A DNA stretch of 32,442 nucleotides from the NCBI RefSeq assembly GCF_004353915.1, contig NZ_SMRP01000009.1, positions 30,967-63,408 on the forward strand, in the 5' to 3' direction. The DNA comes from Paraburkholderia silviterrae. GTDB taxonomy: Bacteria; Pseudomonadota; Gammaproteobacteria; Burkholderiales; Burkholderiaceae. The translations under genes were made by a program, and so were the position numbers. Shown here in pieces: positions 23,649 through 31,222 of the stretch (positions within the stretch are counted from its first letter, which is position 1; every line of letters starts with the position of its first letter). The notes below the pieces were generated by a model that saw only the letters and a list, made by a program, of their open reading frames with translations, had not been told where the DNA came from and searched no databases.

Positions 23649-24284
23649 CTACCGCCTGCGATGAGCGTTCTTCGACGCGGCGCGTATCAGGCGGGTGGCG
23701 CAAAAGCAGAAGACGAAGAACCAGGCCATCGCATACAGATAGACCCAAAGCATCATGTCGGTCGTGCCGCTGGCGTTGATCACGGTGTTGCACCGGCTCA
23801 CGAGTTCCGACACCCCGATGACGGATGCCACCGACGACGCCATCACGATAATCACGAAGTAGCTGCTCCAGACCGGAAGAAATCGCGCCAATGCCTGGCG
23901 CTGTTCGCCGGGGTGGCGTGAGAGGGCGTCCGTGAGGCAATCGGAGGTGAAGCCGGCAACCGCGAGTGACAGCGCCAGCGCGGCCTTCAGCCACGACGGA
24001 AAGGCAACGGACGGCAGGTCGAACGGCATCGTCAGCTTGCCTGGCAGCATGAACACCAGATAGAACTGGAACACGAAGGTTGGGGTATTGCGCATCAGTT
24101 CGGTGACGACCGTGGTCGCCCGCGCCAGCGCGACCTGCTGCGATGTTCTGGAAAGCGCGAGCAGATAGCCCACCAGCGTGCCGATCGTTTGTGCTGTGAG
24201 CGAGATGGCGATGTTCCAGGCAAAGCCACCCAATAGCCACGGCGTCCATGCCGCGAGCGTCCGAAGGGTTTCAGCGAGGGACAT
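23649..24284 (-). CDS. ABC-type permease lacking the EAA loop
   Basis: An inner-membrane protein of 211 residues related to HisM/GlnP-type amino acid permeases. FAWNIAISLTAQTIGTLVGY and the segment ELMRNTPTFVFQFYLVF (residues 62-78) match the family core. Membrane segments continue to a C-terminal AWFFVFCFCATRLI. The cytoplasmic EAA loop that normally docks on the ATPase is missing: DALSRHPGEQRQA (119-131) runs straight into LARFLPVWSSYFVIIVMASS and then SVIGVSELV, about 20 residues shorter than HisM at that point. The ATG (24282-24284) is inside the end of the fusion gene and has AGGAG upstream. With no ATPase gene in the operon, normal ABC transport is doubtful. Confidence 0.78.
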   Translation of the reverse strand: MSLAETLRTLAAWTPWLLGGFAWNIAISLTAQTIGTLVGYLLALSRTSQQVALARATTVVTELMRNTPTFVFQFYLVFMLPGKLTMPFDLPSVAFPSWLKAALALSLAVAGFTSDCLTDALSRHPGEQRQALARFLPVWSSYFVIIVMASSVASVIGVSELVSRCNTVINASGTTDMMLWVYLYAMAWFFVFCFCATRLIRAASKNAHRRR

Positions 24285-25893
24285 CGCACCATCTCCTGTG
24301 TGCCCATTGCAACAGGCGCAATACACAAAAGGTTTCCAGTACGAAGAAGGCCATGAGCATGTTCATCATCGTGCCCACGTTGCCGTGCTCGGCGATGATC
24401 GACGTCGAGGCGGACAGTAGCTCGGGCACGGCGATGGTGCTGGCGATCATCGTCGCCTTGGTGACATTGACGAGTGCCGCGGTGACGGCCGACGACGATT
24501 CGGCAATCAGCTCGCGCGGCCCCGGTGCGCCGCTGATGGAGCCGGCATGTTTCGCGCAGGCATTGACCCATGCCTCGTCGAACGTATGCATCAATCCAGC
24601 GCCCGTGTAGAAGCAGAGCACGCCGGTCACCACCCAGAATCCGCTGAAATGCACGCTCCAGCGCGCGGCTGCGAAACTGCCGAGGCCGAAGAACACCACG
24701 TAGATCTGCAGCAGCGGCGGCGTCATGCGCGCGAGCGCCGCAATGCCGCGCATCGCCGCCGGCAGCACGCGGCCGCTAAGGTGTGCGAGATGGACCATCA
24801 CGAGCGCGACGGCGACGCTGCCGCAGATACAGCACGCGGTGAGTGAAAGCGTCAATGCAATGCCATACAAGAAGGCGCGGCGTTCGTAGTCGTCGTAGAA
24901 GCAGGTCAGGTTGACGCCGGTTTTTTCGTTGAGCCACAGGCCCCAGCGGCGCAGGCCGGTCACGTCGGTGGAGGTGACGAAGATGGGGTTGCGGCAGGCG
25001 ACGGGCCATTGCCCATCCGCAAGCCGCTCGCACAGATAATGGCCATTGGCCCGCCTGATGGTCCATAGCGCATGCATGCGCGCGAGAAACGTCGAGGGCG
25101 GCAAACCCCATTTGTGCTCGAGCGCGATTAGCGTGCCGTCACGGTGCCATTGCGCGACGGTATCGCCAATAAAGCGCTCGAAGGCGCTGCCCCGCGCGTT
25201 GCGGGCGATGGCGATCGCCCACGGCGTCACGAGCTCGGGCGGCGGCCCGATCCGGTAGCCATGCCACTCGCTGCTGAGCAGATCGCCGGCAATGGCGGTG
25301 TTGTCGAACAGCCAGCCCGCGCAACGCCTGTCACGGACGGCCAGTTTCGCGTCGCGGCTGGTCGGGTAGGTCTGCAACTGGAGCAGATAGCGCTCGACCA
25401 TCGTGCGATTGAAATAGCTGCCTTGCGTGGCGCACAGGGTTTGCCCGCGCAGATCCGACCAGCGCTTGATCAGACTGTCGGGCCGCGTCATGAGCGTGAC
25501 GCCGGAGGAGTAATAGTCCGGTTCGACTAGCGTGGCGATTTCGCGGCGCTCGGCGGTATCGCCCAGGGTCGCAATGGTGACGTCGGCGCGGCCATCGTCG
25601 AGCACCTGCAGGCGGTTCGTCGTGTTGACGCCGATGGTGCGCAGCCGCACGCCAAGCCGCCGCGCGAGGTCCCCGGCCAGATCGGTTTCGAATCCTTCTT
25701 GTTGCGCATTGGCCGTCAACATCCCGAACGGCGGGTAATCCGTCTTCACGCCGACGACGAGCACGCCGCGCTGCCGGATCGAGTCCAGGCGTTCGGCCGC
25801 GTGCGACTCGATGCCGGAGGCGAACAGCATGACGCCGAGCACGACGGGCCATATCCGCCGCAGGCCCCTGGCGCGTGATGGGCTGCGCATCAT
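24271..25893 (-). CDS. Fused solute-binding protein and ABC-type permease
   Basis: A 540-residue protein joining two usually separate parts. After a signal or anchor helix (WPVVLGVMLFASGIESHAA) comes a family 3 solute-binding domain, residues 35-275, with RGVLVVGVKTDYPPFGML, EGFETDLAGDLARRLGVRLR and DDGRADVTIATLGDTAERRE, all hallmark stretches. A linker region with several Trp and Cys residues leads at about 360 into a HisM-type permease domain (FLYGIALTLSLTACCICGSV, MTPPLLQIYVVFFGLGSF). The expected EAA motif around residues 438-487 is replaced by a sequence without the conserved Glu-Ala-Ala and Gly pattern. Start ATG 25893 overlaps the methyltransferase stop (ATGATGA); a second ATG follows. 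Such fusions exist for some amino acid transporters, but those have an ATPase gene nearby. Confidence 0.8.
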   Translation of the reverse strand: MMRSPSRARGLRRIWPVVLGVMLFASGIESHAAERLDSIRQRGVLVVGVKTDYPPFGMLTANAQQEGFETDLAGDLARRLGVRLRTIGVNTTNRLQVLDDGRADVTIATLGDTAERREIATLVEPDYYSSGVTLMTRPDSLIKRWSDLRGQTLCATQGSYFNRTMVERYLLQLQTYPTSRDAKLAVRDRRCAGWLFDNTAIAGDLLSSEWHGYRIGPPPELVTPWAIAIARNARGSAFERFIGDTVAQWHRDGTLIALEHKWGLPPSTFLARMHALWTIRRANGHYLCERLADGQWPVACRNPIFVTSTDVTGLRRWGLWLNEKTGVNLTCFYDDYERRAFLYGIALTLSLTACCICGSVAVALVMVHLAHLSGRVLPAAMRGIAALARMTPPLLQIYVVFFGLGSFAAARWSVHFSGFWVVTGVLCFYTGAGLMHTFDEAWVNACAKHAGSISGAPGPRELIAESSSAVTAALVNVTKATMIASTIAVPELLSASTSIIAEHGNVGTMMNMLMAFFVLETFCVLRLLQWAHRRWCDVPR

Positions 25894-26687
25894 GCCATCT
25901 CTGCGCAGGCGCGTATGCCGTAGCCGAGCGAGGGCGTGACCGATTTCGCCAGCGTGCGGTCGAGCGTTTGCAGCCGCGCCGAGCGCATCAGCCACCACTC
26001 CGGAAAGACGCTTTCCGCCTCGCAATCGCGCAGCAGAAAACCGGCTGCCCGCAATTCATCGGCGAGTCGGCGCGCGGTATACAGGTGATAGAAAAAGCTC
26101 AGCCGTTCGCCGTGCACGTATCGAACGAAGCCGATATTGCCCGCTTCGTGCAGCGGCGGCGACGCGTGCCCACGCCAGCGTGCGCAGGCGTGGCGGCACA
26201 GATCGAGCGGACGCCTGCGATAAATCGACGGCACGGAAAGAATCAGCCTGCCGCCGGGCCGCATCCGTTCGCGCAATCTGCATAAGGTGTCGATGCGAGT
26301 GCGGCGGTCGCCCAGATGGGACAGCACGCCGAACAACATGAGCACGAGGTCATACTGCTCGTCGTGCGGCAGGTCGTCGATCGTGCCGCTGACGAGGGTG
26401 ACGCGATCCCGGTGCGGACTGCCATTCAGGCTGCGTGCAAGCTCCTGCAGAGACGGCGCGGAAATGTCGAAGCCGGTCAGCCGCGCGCGGGTGCGCTCGA
26501 GCAACGCGCGAGCATAGCGGCCGTCGCCGCAGCCGAAATCGAGAATGTGCGCTGCCTCGCGCGCGCCGTGACGCAACAGGTAATCGAGCGTGGCCGCATT
26601 GGGCACCGGGTAGCGCTCGCGATAGCCGTGGCTTCGATAGTACTTGTCATAGGTCTCACGCATTTGCCGTGCGATATCGTGATTCAC
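25890..26687 (-). CDS. Class I SAM-dependent methyltransferase
   Basis: A soluble methyltransferase of 265 residues. Motif I is ILDFGCGDGRYARALL (residues 48-63), the acidic end of strand 2 is TGFDIS (Asp74), and motif IV-like YDLVLMLFGVLSHLG and RPGGRLILSVPS follow. The C-terminal part (LYTARRLADELRAAGFLLRD) fits small-molecule methyltransferases. The start is a GTG (26685-26687) with AGGAG 9 bases upstream. Its stop overlaps the start of the binding protein-permease fusion, so the two are translationally coupled. The substrate is unknown; its place in the operon suggests it modifies a compound handled by the transporter-like proteins, or a signal made with the nitrilase. Confidence 0.87.
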   Translation of the reverse strand: MNHDIARQMRETYDKYYRSHGYRERYPVPNAATLDYLLRHGAREAAHILDFGCGDGRYARALLERTRARLTGFDISAPSLQELARSLNGSPHRDRVTLVSGTIDDLPHDEQYDLVLMLFGVLSHLGDRRTRIDTLCRLRERMRPGGRLILSVPSIYRRRPLDLCRHACARWRGHASPPLHEAGNIGFVRYVHGERLSFFYHLYTARRLADELRAAGFLLRDCEAESVFPEWWLMRSARLQTLDRTLAKSVTPSLGYGIRACAEMA

Positions 26688-26748
26688 GCTCTTGCTCCTG
26701 ACGGGTGGCCCGCTGACGACGACCCGGGCCTGACGGTCGAAACCGGTG

Positions 26749-27996
26749 CTAGGTCCGTATTGCCTCGCGTAAGGCCTTGATCCAGTGGCGCGTGTGATCT
26801 TCGTCGGGCACCATGTTGGATTCGATCAGCCGTGCGAGGGCCATCGTCCTCGCACCTGGCGGCACGCCGGCGCCGCGCTGGCGTCGCAGCCGCCAGACGA
26901 GGACGCGCGCCACGCTCAGCAAGGCGAACTTCTTCAGCCCTTCGAATTCGGTGACGATGTGCAGTGCGCTGAAGATGAACGAGAGCGCCAGCAGCGGTGC
27001 GAGATAGGCATCGACCACACTCGCGAGGCCGCTCGGGAAATGGGCATAGATCCACGGCGTGCCGTTGCGGTAAAAGCCGGCGACCGTATCGGCCACGGGG
27101 CCGGCGTTGCCCGCGTAACGCGGGAACTCCCCGCTGCGATTCACATAGCTGCCGCCGCGATGCACTTCCTGCATGGCTTCGAGCAGTGCATATTGCGTCG
27201 CGGCCGACATGTCTTGTTTCGCCACGACCGAAATCGTCGCGGCCAGCATCGACACGTCGTGGTCCGGTATATGACGCGCGAGGTCCAGCACCCCCGCCGG
27301 AAGCGTGACGACCTTGAGATAGCCAAGCTTCTTCGCGATGGCCTCCAGCTCGGCCGGCTGCACCAGCTCGAGATTCGCATCCTCCGCGAGGTCGGCAATC
27401 ATCTGGCTGTCCGCGCCGAGTATGAACAGGCCGGCTTCGTAATCGCCGCGCTTCAGGCGCGCAATGGCCTCGCTCAGCGGGAAGAAGTCGATGCGTGTGT
27501 TCGTCGCGTCGATCCCGTACAGGGCAAGGATCGATTTCATGGTGCGGCTTGTCAGGCTGCGCTGCGGCGGCAGCACGATGGACAGGCCCCGCAGATCGGT
27601 GAAGGAGCGGATGGCCTGGCCGTGCTCCGCGTTGCGATTCACGAAGAAGAAAATCGGCTGCAACTGAATGTCGCCGAGCGAAACCAGGCTCGCGTCCGAC
27701 GCCTTGTTCAGGTCTTCCGATACGAAGCCGACGTCCAGGTGCTCGCTCGGGTCGGCGACCTTTTGATAGATCTCGTCGGTGTTCTGAAACGGCACGATAT
27801 CGACGCGAAAACCCCGCGCTTCGACGATGCGCCGATACTGCAGCGCCGTGTCGTAGAAACTGCCGCCGATCGGGCCAGCCGCGATGCGGATCAGCCGGTC
27901 CGGCAACACATGAACCGTTGCATAGACCACCGCGCCCAGCACGAGCACGGCCAGCGCACATCGCAGCCGAAATTTTGGGTTTGCATAGCGGTTCAT
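26749..27996 (-). CDS. Membrane-anchored TAXI-type solute-binding protein
   Basis: A protein of about 415 residues with an N-terminal membrane anchor (residues 11-30) and a TRAP-associated TAXI-type binding domain: RIAAGPIGGSFYDTALQYRR, VPFQNTDEIYQKV, LDVGFV and FFVNRNAEHGQAIRSFTDLR. A further hydrophobic segment near residues 330-348 (LAPLLALSFIFSALHIV) is followed by a basic cytoplasmic tail of about 65 residues. Ordinary TAXI proteins are about 320 residues, free in the periplasm, and act with DctQM membrane genes, none of which is here. Two membrane anchors and a cytoplasmic tail suggest a sensor or a docking partner for the permease-like proteins. The start is uncertain among ATG 27996, ATG 28020 and GTG 28035. 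It is the first gene of the minus-strand operon. Confidence 0.75.
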   Translation of the reverse strand: MNRYANPKFRLRCALAVLVLGAVVYATVHVLPDRLIRIAAGPIGGSFYDTALQYRRIVEARGFRVDIVPFQNTDEIYQKVADPSEHLDVGFVSEDLNKASDASLVSLGDIQLQPIFFFVNRNAEHGQAIRSFTDLRGLSIVLPPQRSLTSRTMKSILALYGIDATNTRIDFFPLSEAIARLKRGDYEAGLFILGADSQMIADLAEDANLELVQPAELEAIAKKLGYLKVVTLPAGVLDLARHIPDHDVSMLAATISVVAKQDMSAATQYALLEAMQEVHRGGSYVNRSGEFPRYAGNAGPVADTVAGFYRNGTPWIYAHFPSGLASVVDAYLAPLLALSFIFSALHIVTEFEGLKKFALLSVARVLVWRLRRQRGAGVPPGARTMALARLIESNMVPDEDHTRHWIKALREAIRT

Positions 27997-28213
27997 GGAA
28001 GGCGTTCCCGGAGTTCGCATACGTGGCCGTGACACATCGACATGCGGCTCATCGTAGGGCGCACAAGCCAGGGAATCCTGACCATCTCTGATAGCCCATG
28101 GCGCGTCCGGGCCAGTCAGAAACAGTCAGTTGCGCGCCATCGCCATTGGCTAAGATTCGATGTGAATCGAGGAACAACCCCGGCCGCGCGCGGCCGGCTA
28201 ACCGGGAGCGAAA
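27997..28213. promoter_or_regulatory. Divergent promoter region of two unknown operons
   Basis: This 217-base gap must carry promoters for both the minus-strand six-gene set and the plus-strand DUF2589 operon. A GATTC-GATGT-GAATC inverted repeat lies near 28154-28168, next to TAAGAT, a possible -10 element. GGAAC at 28171-28174 resembles an ECF-type -35 element, but I cannot place a matching -10. No other feature was seen. Confidence 0.35.
28180..28197 (+). promoter_or_regulatory. 18-bp GC palindrome in the DUF2589 leader
   Basis: CCGGCCGCGCGCGGCCGG reads the same on both strands. It ends 16 bases before the first ATG of the operon and directly before its GGGAG ribosome binding site (28204-28208). 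It may be an operator, or fold in RNA to influence translation. Confidence 0.5.
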
Positions 28214-28798
28214 ATGGCCGGGTCAACGAGTCTCGAAGACATCGTGCGTGCAATCGCCGGATCGATCATGCACGCGCAACATCTGGTGGAGAAGGCGCAG
28301 ATCGCGAACTTCTCGTCCTTCTTCACGGAGGACAAGGAGCCCACCAGCATCGACATCAAGCTGCCGGCGACGCATAGCGCCGCGCAAGCGGACGACATGA
28401 TGGTTTACCGTCTGCCGTTGATGTCGCTGGTTCCGCATAGTTCGCTCGTGATTGGCGAAGCGGAAATCGACCTCGATCTGGAGCTGGGCTCATTCGAGGA
28501 GGTCGAGCGCACTGCCGCGAACGAGACCATGATTGCCGAATCCGGCAAGGCCGCGCCCGCGGAGCGCAAAGCCACGCTGATGGTGAGTCCCGCCAACGCC
28601 TCCAAGAACCAGAGCGGCAGCGTGGCGCATATCAAGCTGAAGCTGCAGGCGTCGGAAAAAACGGAAGGTCTCGCGCGTCTGCTCGACGACGTCATCAAGT
28701 GTCAGGGACCGACGGAGTTCGTGGCGCGGCAGGGCACCCCGGCGCCGGTCGAAGCGCCGGCCCCAGGAGCACCCGCAAGCGATCGGGGGGCAACGTGA
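28214..28798 (+). CDS. DUF2589-family protein, first copy
   Basis: A cytoplasmic protein of 194 residues. The N-terminal helix SLEDIVRAIAGSIMHAQHLV and the segment YRLPLMSLVPHSSLVIGEAE, followed by an acidic strand pair IDLDLELGSFEEVE, fit the DUF2589 family, whose function is not known. The second half has SVAHIKLKLQASEKTEGLAR, and the C-terminus is a Pro/Ala-rich tail that is probably disordered. No signal peptide or membrane segment. GGGAG lies 6 bases before the ATG. Its stop overlaps the next start (GTGA), so translation is coupled. A second DUF2589 protein is encoded at 29676-30320, and the pair may form a complex or filament; that is speculation. Confidence 0.82.
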   Translation: MAGSTSLEDIVRAIAGSIMHAQHLVEKAQIANFSSFFTEDKEPTSIDIKLPATHSAAQADDMMVYRLPLMSLVPHSSLVIGEAEIDLDLELGSFEEVERTAANETMIAESGKAAPAERKATLMVSPANASKNQSGSVAHIKLKLQASEKTEGLARLLDDVIKCQGPTEFVARQGTPAPVEAPAPGAPASDRGAT

Positions 28799-29067
28799 GT
28801 ACGGAACGCTTCCATCTGACCGACATGCGCTTTATCAAGCGCATCGTCGTCGGCAATGACAACCCCAAGAATCTGCGCACCGAGGCCGAAGTTCAGGAGG
28901 CGATGGAACTCGTCAACCGCTGCCTGAACAGCACACCGCGCGGCTATATCCTGAATGTCGAAAAGAGCTTCGGGCTCTACAACATCGGCGAACATCAGGT
29001 GGTCCTGCAATACGCGGTCTATCACGTTGGATTTGCGCGCAAACCCCTGTTCCTGGATGAGCGATGA
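28795..29067 (+). CDS. Unrecognised 90-residue protein in DUF2589 operon
   Basis: A small soluble protein I do not recognise. It starts with a GTG inside the stop of the DUF2589 gene (GTGA), with a run of G residues as ribosome binding site. The N-terminal part is basic (TDMRFIKRIVVGNDNPKNLR), then a helix (EVQEAMELVNRCLNSTPRGY), then strands ending QVVLQYAVYHVGFARKPLFL. Its stop overlaps the next ATG (ATGA). The tight coupling on both sides indicates that the product is made in proportion with its neighbours, as for subunits of one complex. Confidence 0.72.
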   Translation: MSTERFHLTDMRFIKRIVVGNDNPKNLRTEAEVQEAMELVNRCLNSTPRGYILNVEKSFGLYNIGEHQVVLQYAVYHVGFARKPLFLDER

Positions 29068-29597
29068 GGGAGCAAGTCCTGAAGTTCGATCAGCTGTGCG
29101 AGGTACTTGCCGATGCCGTGGCAGGCGCCAACGCCCAGCTTGTGTCGCAATCGAACCAGAACCCGCACGGCCACGGTGACGCGACGGTGTTCATCCATCG
29201 CCCGAACGGAGCCGCTGTGGCGACTCGGCACGACATTACGTATGAGGCCCTTTACGGCCGCTTTGTCTACGGCGTGCGAGAACTCTCTTTCAGCGTGCTG
29301 TGCTGTGTTGCCTTGCGGGTGATCGGCGGGCAGCGGCAAGTCGTCTTGCAACTGCGCGCACCGGCGTGGTGGCGACGCTTGTTCCGGAAAGTGGAGTGCC
29401 GCGAGCTGAAAATAGGCGTGGGCCCGAAGCGTGTGACAGTGCAACTGGATCCCGCATCGGATGGGCACATGCCAAAGCGAGGCTTGCCTTGCGTCCTGAC
29501 TCTCTCAGCGGAAAATTGCGCGGCGCTCGCGATCGAGCTTCACCGCTCAACAGAAACCGTCACGTTTCCCGACGATACCCAACCTAACATGAACTAG
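29064..29597 (+). CDS. Unrecognised 177-residue protein in DUF2589 operon
   Basis: A soluble protein without signal peptide or clear membrane segment. The N-terminal helix (FDQLCEVLADAVAGANAQLV) resembles the opening helix of the DUF2589 proteins on either side, with a spaced L, A, A and Q pattern, so it may be a distant relative. The middle holds FSVLCCVALRVIGGQRQVVL and a Trp/Arg-rich part (APAWWRRLFRKVECRELKIG). The rest looks like beta strands. ATG overlaps the previous stop. The function is unknown. The shared helix suggests that all three proteins assemble through the same surface, which is inference. Confidence 0.7.
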   Translation: MREQVLKFDQLCEVLADAVAGANAQLVSQSNQNPHGHGDATVFIHRPNGAAVATRHDITYEALYGRFVYGVRELSFSVLCCVALRVIGGQRQVVLQLRAPAWWRRLFRKVECRELKIGVGPKRVTVQLDPASDGHMPKRGLPCVLTLSAENCAALAIELHRSTETVTFPDDTQPNMN

Positions 29598-29675
29598 CGC
29601 CTTTGGCGCTGCGGCATCGGCGAAACATCAGTGCGGTGCTGCGACTAACCGGTCCCATTTAATCAGGAGTGCAAT

Positions 29676-30320
29676 ATGTCTGAATTGATCGATATGGCAT
29701 CACAGTTCAAGGGATTGCCGATGAGCGACCTGATCGGAAGCCCGCTGACGGCGGCTTGCGACGCACAGGTCAAGCTCGCCAACGCGACCGCCGATTTCAT
29801 CAAGTATGTCGGCTTCCTGCCGCCCGCCGAAGGCGACAAGAACGGCGTTGGCGCGACACGCCTGGCCCACTTCGCGTTCACGCGGCCGACCCAGGATCCG
29901 GCCGACATCACGAAATCCATCGACGAGCACGTCACGCTGGACGTTCCGCTGCTCGCCATCGTCAAGATTCCCGCGCTGGCGATCACCAAGGTGGACATCA
30001 CATTCGATATGGAGGTGAAGTCGTCGTTCATGTCGAAGGATTCGACCGACGCGTCGGCGAAGATGGCCGCCGATGTGAAGTTCGGATGGGGACCCATCAG
30101 TGCGCAGGTTCACCTCGAGGGATCGGTGGCCACGCACAAGGAAAACACCCGCAGTTCGGACAATTCGGCGAAATACCACGTCCAGGTGCTGGCCGAGGAT
30201 TCGGGCATGCCCGAAGGGCTGTCGCGCGTCATGGACATCCTGCATAGCGCGATTCAACCGCGCACGACCGGCCAGACGGCGGCGTTGGCCGGCGGCAACG
30301 ACAAGGGCGGCCAGGCCTGA
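29676..30320 (+). CDS. DUF2589-family protein, second copy
   Basis: A 214-residue soluble protein that fits DUF2589 more closely than the first copy: LIGSPLTAACDAQVKLANAT and ADFIKYVGFLP at the N-terminus, then AHFAFTRPTQDP and LDVPLLAIVKIPALAITKVD leading into the IDITFDMEVKSS-type strand. The second half (KYHVQVLAEDSGMPEGLSRV) repeats the strand pattern seen at the end of the first copy. AGGAG lies 7 bases before the ATG. It is 78 bases after the preceding gene and 76 before the lysozyme. The function of the family is not known. Confidence 0.87.
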   Translation: MSELIDMASQFKGLPMSDLIGSPLTAACDAQVKLANATADFIKYVGFLPPAEGDKNGVGATRLAHFAFTRPTQDPADITKSIDEHVTLDVPLLAIVKIPALAITKVDITFDMEVKSSFMSKDSTDASAKMAADVKFGWGPISAQVHLEGSVATHKENTRSSDNSAKYHVQVLAEDSGMPEGLSRVMDILHSAIQPRTTGQTAALAGGNDKGGQA

Positions 30321-30396
30321 GCGCGTCGTCTTTCAGCTTCGCGGCCGAGCGCGTCCTCCCGCCGCTCTCGGCCCCGTCATTGTGGAGCACAAGATC

Positions 30397-31047
30397 ATGA
30401 GCATCCTGACGCAAGAGCATTTGACGCAACTTTTCGCCGGCGACGACGCCGACGAGCGCGCGGCGCGCTGGCTGGAGCCGCTGAGCAATGCAACCGACGA
30501 GTGGCAGATCGATTCGCCGCAGCGCCTTGCGGCGTTTCTCGCCCAGGTTCTGCACGAGTCCAATCACTGCCGCAACCTTTCGGAGAATCTCCACTACTCG
30601 GCGCCGCGGCTGCGCCAGGTATGGCCCGCCCGTTTCCCGACCGACGAGGCAGCCCAAGCGTGCGCGGGCAATCCGGAGAGGCTCGCGAACAAGGTCTACG
30701 CGGGGCGTCTTGGCAACGGCGACGAAGCGAGCGGCGACGGCTGGAGCTATCGCGGCCGCGGCCTGATTCAACTGACTGGCCGCAGCAACTACGAACGCTG
30801 CGGGGAAGGACTGCAAGTGGACCTTCTGGGCAACCCGGAACTGCTCGAATCGCCCGATGGCGCCGCGCGCTCCGCCGCATGGTTTTGGTCGCAAGCGAAG
30901 CTCAACGAGCTTGCCGATGCGGAAACGGGCGAGGACGCCGACCAGGCCTTTGTGCAGATCACGAAGCGAATCAACGGCGGCACGGTTGGGCAGGAGGCGC
31001 GCGTTGCGTTGTGGCGCAAGGCGAAGGACGTCCTGGGCGTCGATTAG
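30397..31047 (+). CDS. Glycoside hydrolase family 19 lysozyme/chitinase
   Basis: A lysozyme-fold hydrolase of 216 residues that cleaves peptidoglycan or chitin glycan chains. RLAAFLAQVLHESNHCRNLS carries the catalytic Glu in HES, and SENLHYSAPRLRQVWPARF supplies the second conserved Glu. YRGRGLIQLTGRSNYERCGE is the family's central motif, and FVQITKRINGGTVGQEAR the closing one. No signal peptide and no cell-wall binding domain, as in phage endolysins and some secretion-system effectors. The start ATG (30397) has GGAG about 11 bases upstream. As the last gene of the DUF2589 operon it could help release or place the product of that operon. A lone prophage endolysin is the alternative, but no other phage gene is seen. 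Confidence 0.88.
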   Translation: MSILTQEHLTQLFAGDDADERAARWLEPLSNATDEWQIDSPQRLAAFLAQVLHESNHCRNLSENLHYSAPRLRQVWPARFPTDEAAQACAGNPERLANKVYAGRLGNGDEASGDGWSYRGRGLIQLTGRSNYERCGEGLQVDLLGNPELLESPDGAARSAAWFWSQAKLNELADAETGEDADQAFVQITKRINGGTVGQEARVALWRKAKDVLGVD

Positions 31048-31086
31048 GGCGCGGGCTGGCCGCGCACGCGGTGGCGCGATCGGCGT

Positions 31087-31125
31087 GCAGCGGATGGGTT
31101 GACCTGACGTGAACCCATCCGCTGC
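31087..31125 (+). terminator. Strong hairpin after the GH19 gene
   Basis: GCAGCGGATGGGTT (31087-31100) pairs perfectly with AACCCATCCGCTGC (31112-31125) around an 11-base loop, 40 bases after the lysozyme stop. There is no T-run, so it may be a stable RNA 3' end instead of a classic terminator. It marks the end of the DUF2589 operon. Confidence 0.6.
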
Positions 31126-31222
31126 GAATCGGCTGGACGAAATCCTTTCAGAAAGCATTCGATATTCGCGTGAGCGAGGAGGCAAATGCTTTTAAAGCGG
31201 CTTTTATGTAACCGGATAGATT

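Noticed and set aside
30397..31047. GH19 enzyme as sign of a prophage
   Set aside because: No integrase, tail, capsid, holin or attachment site nearby; the operon context is DUF2589 genes.
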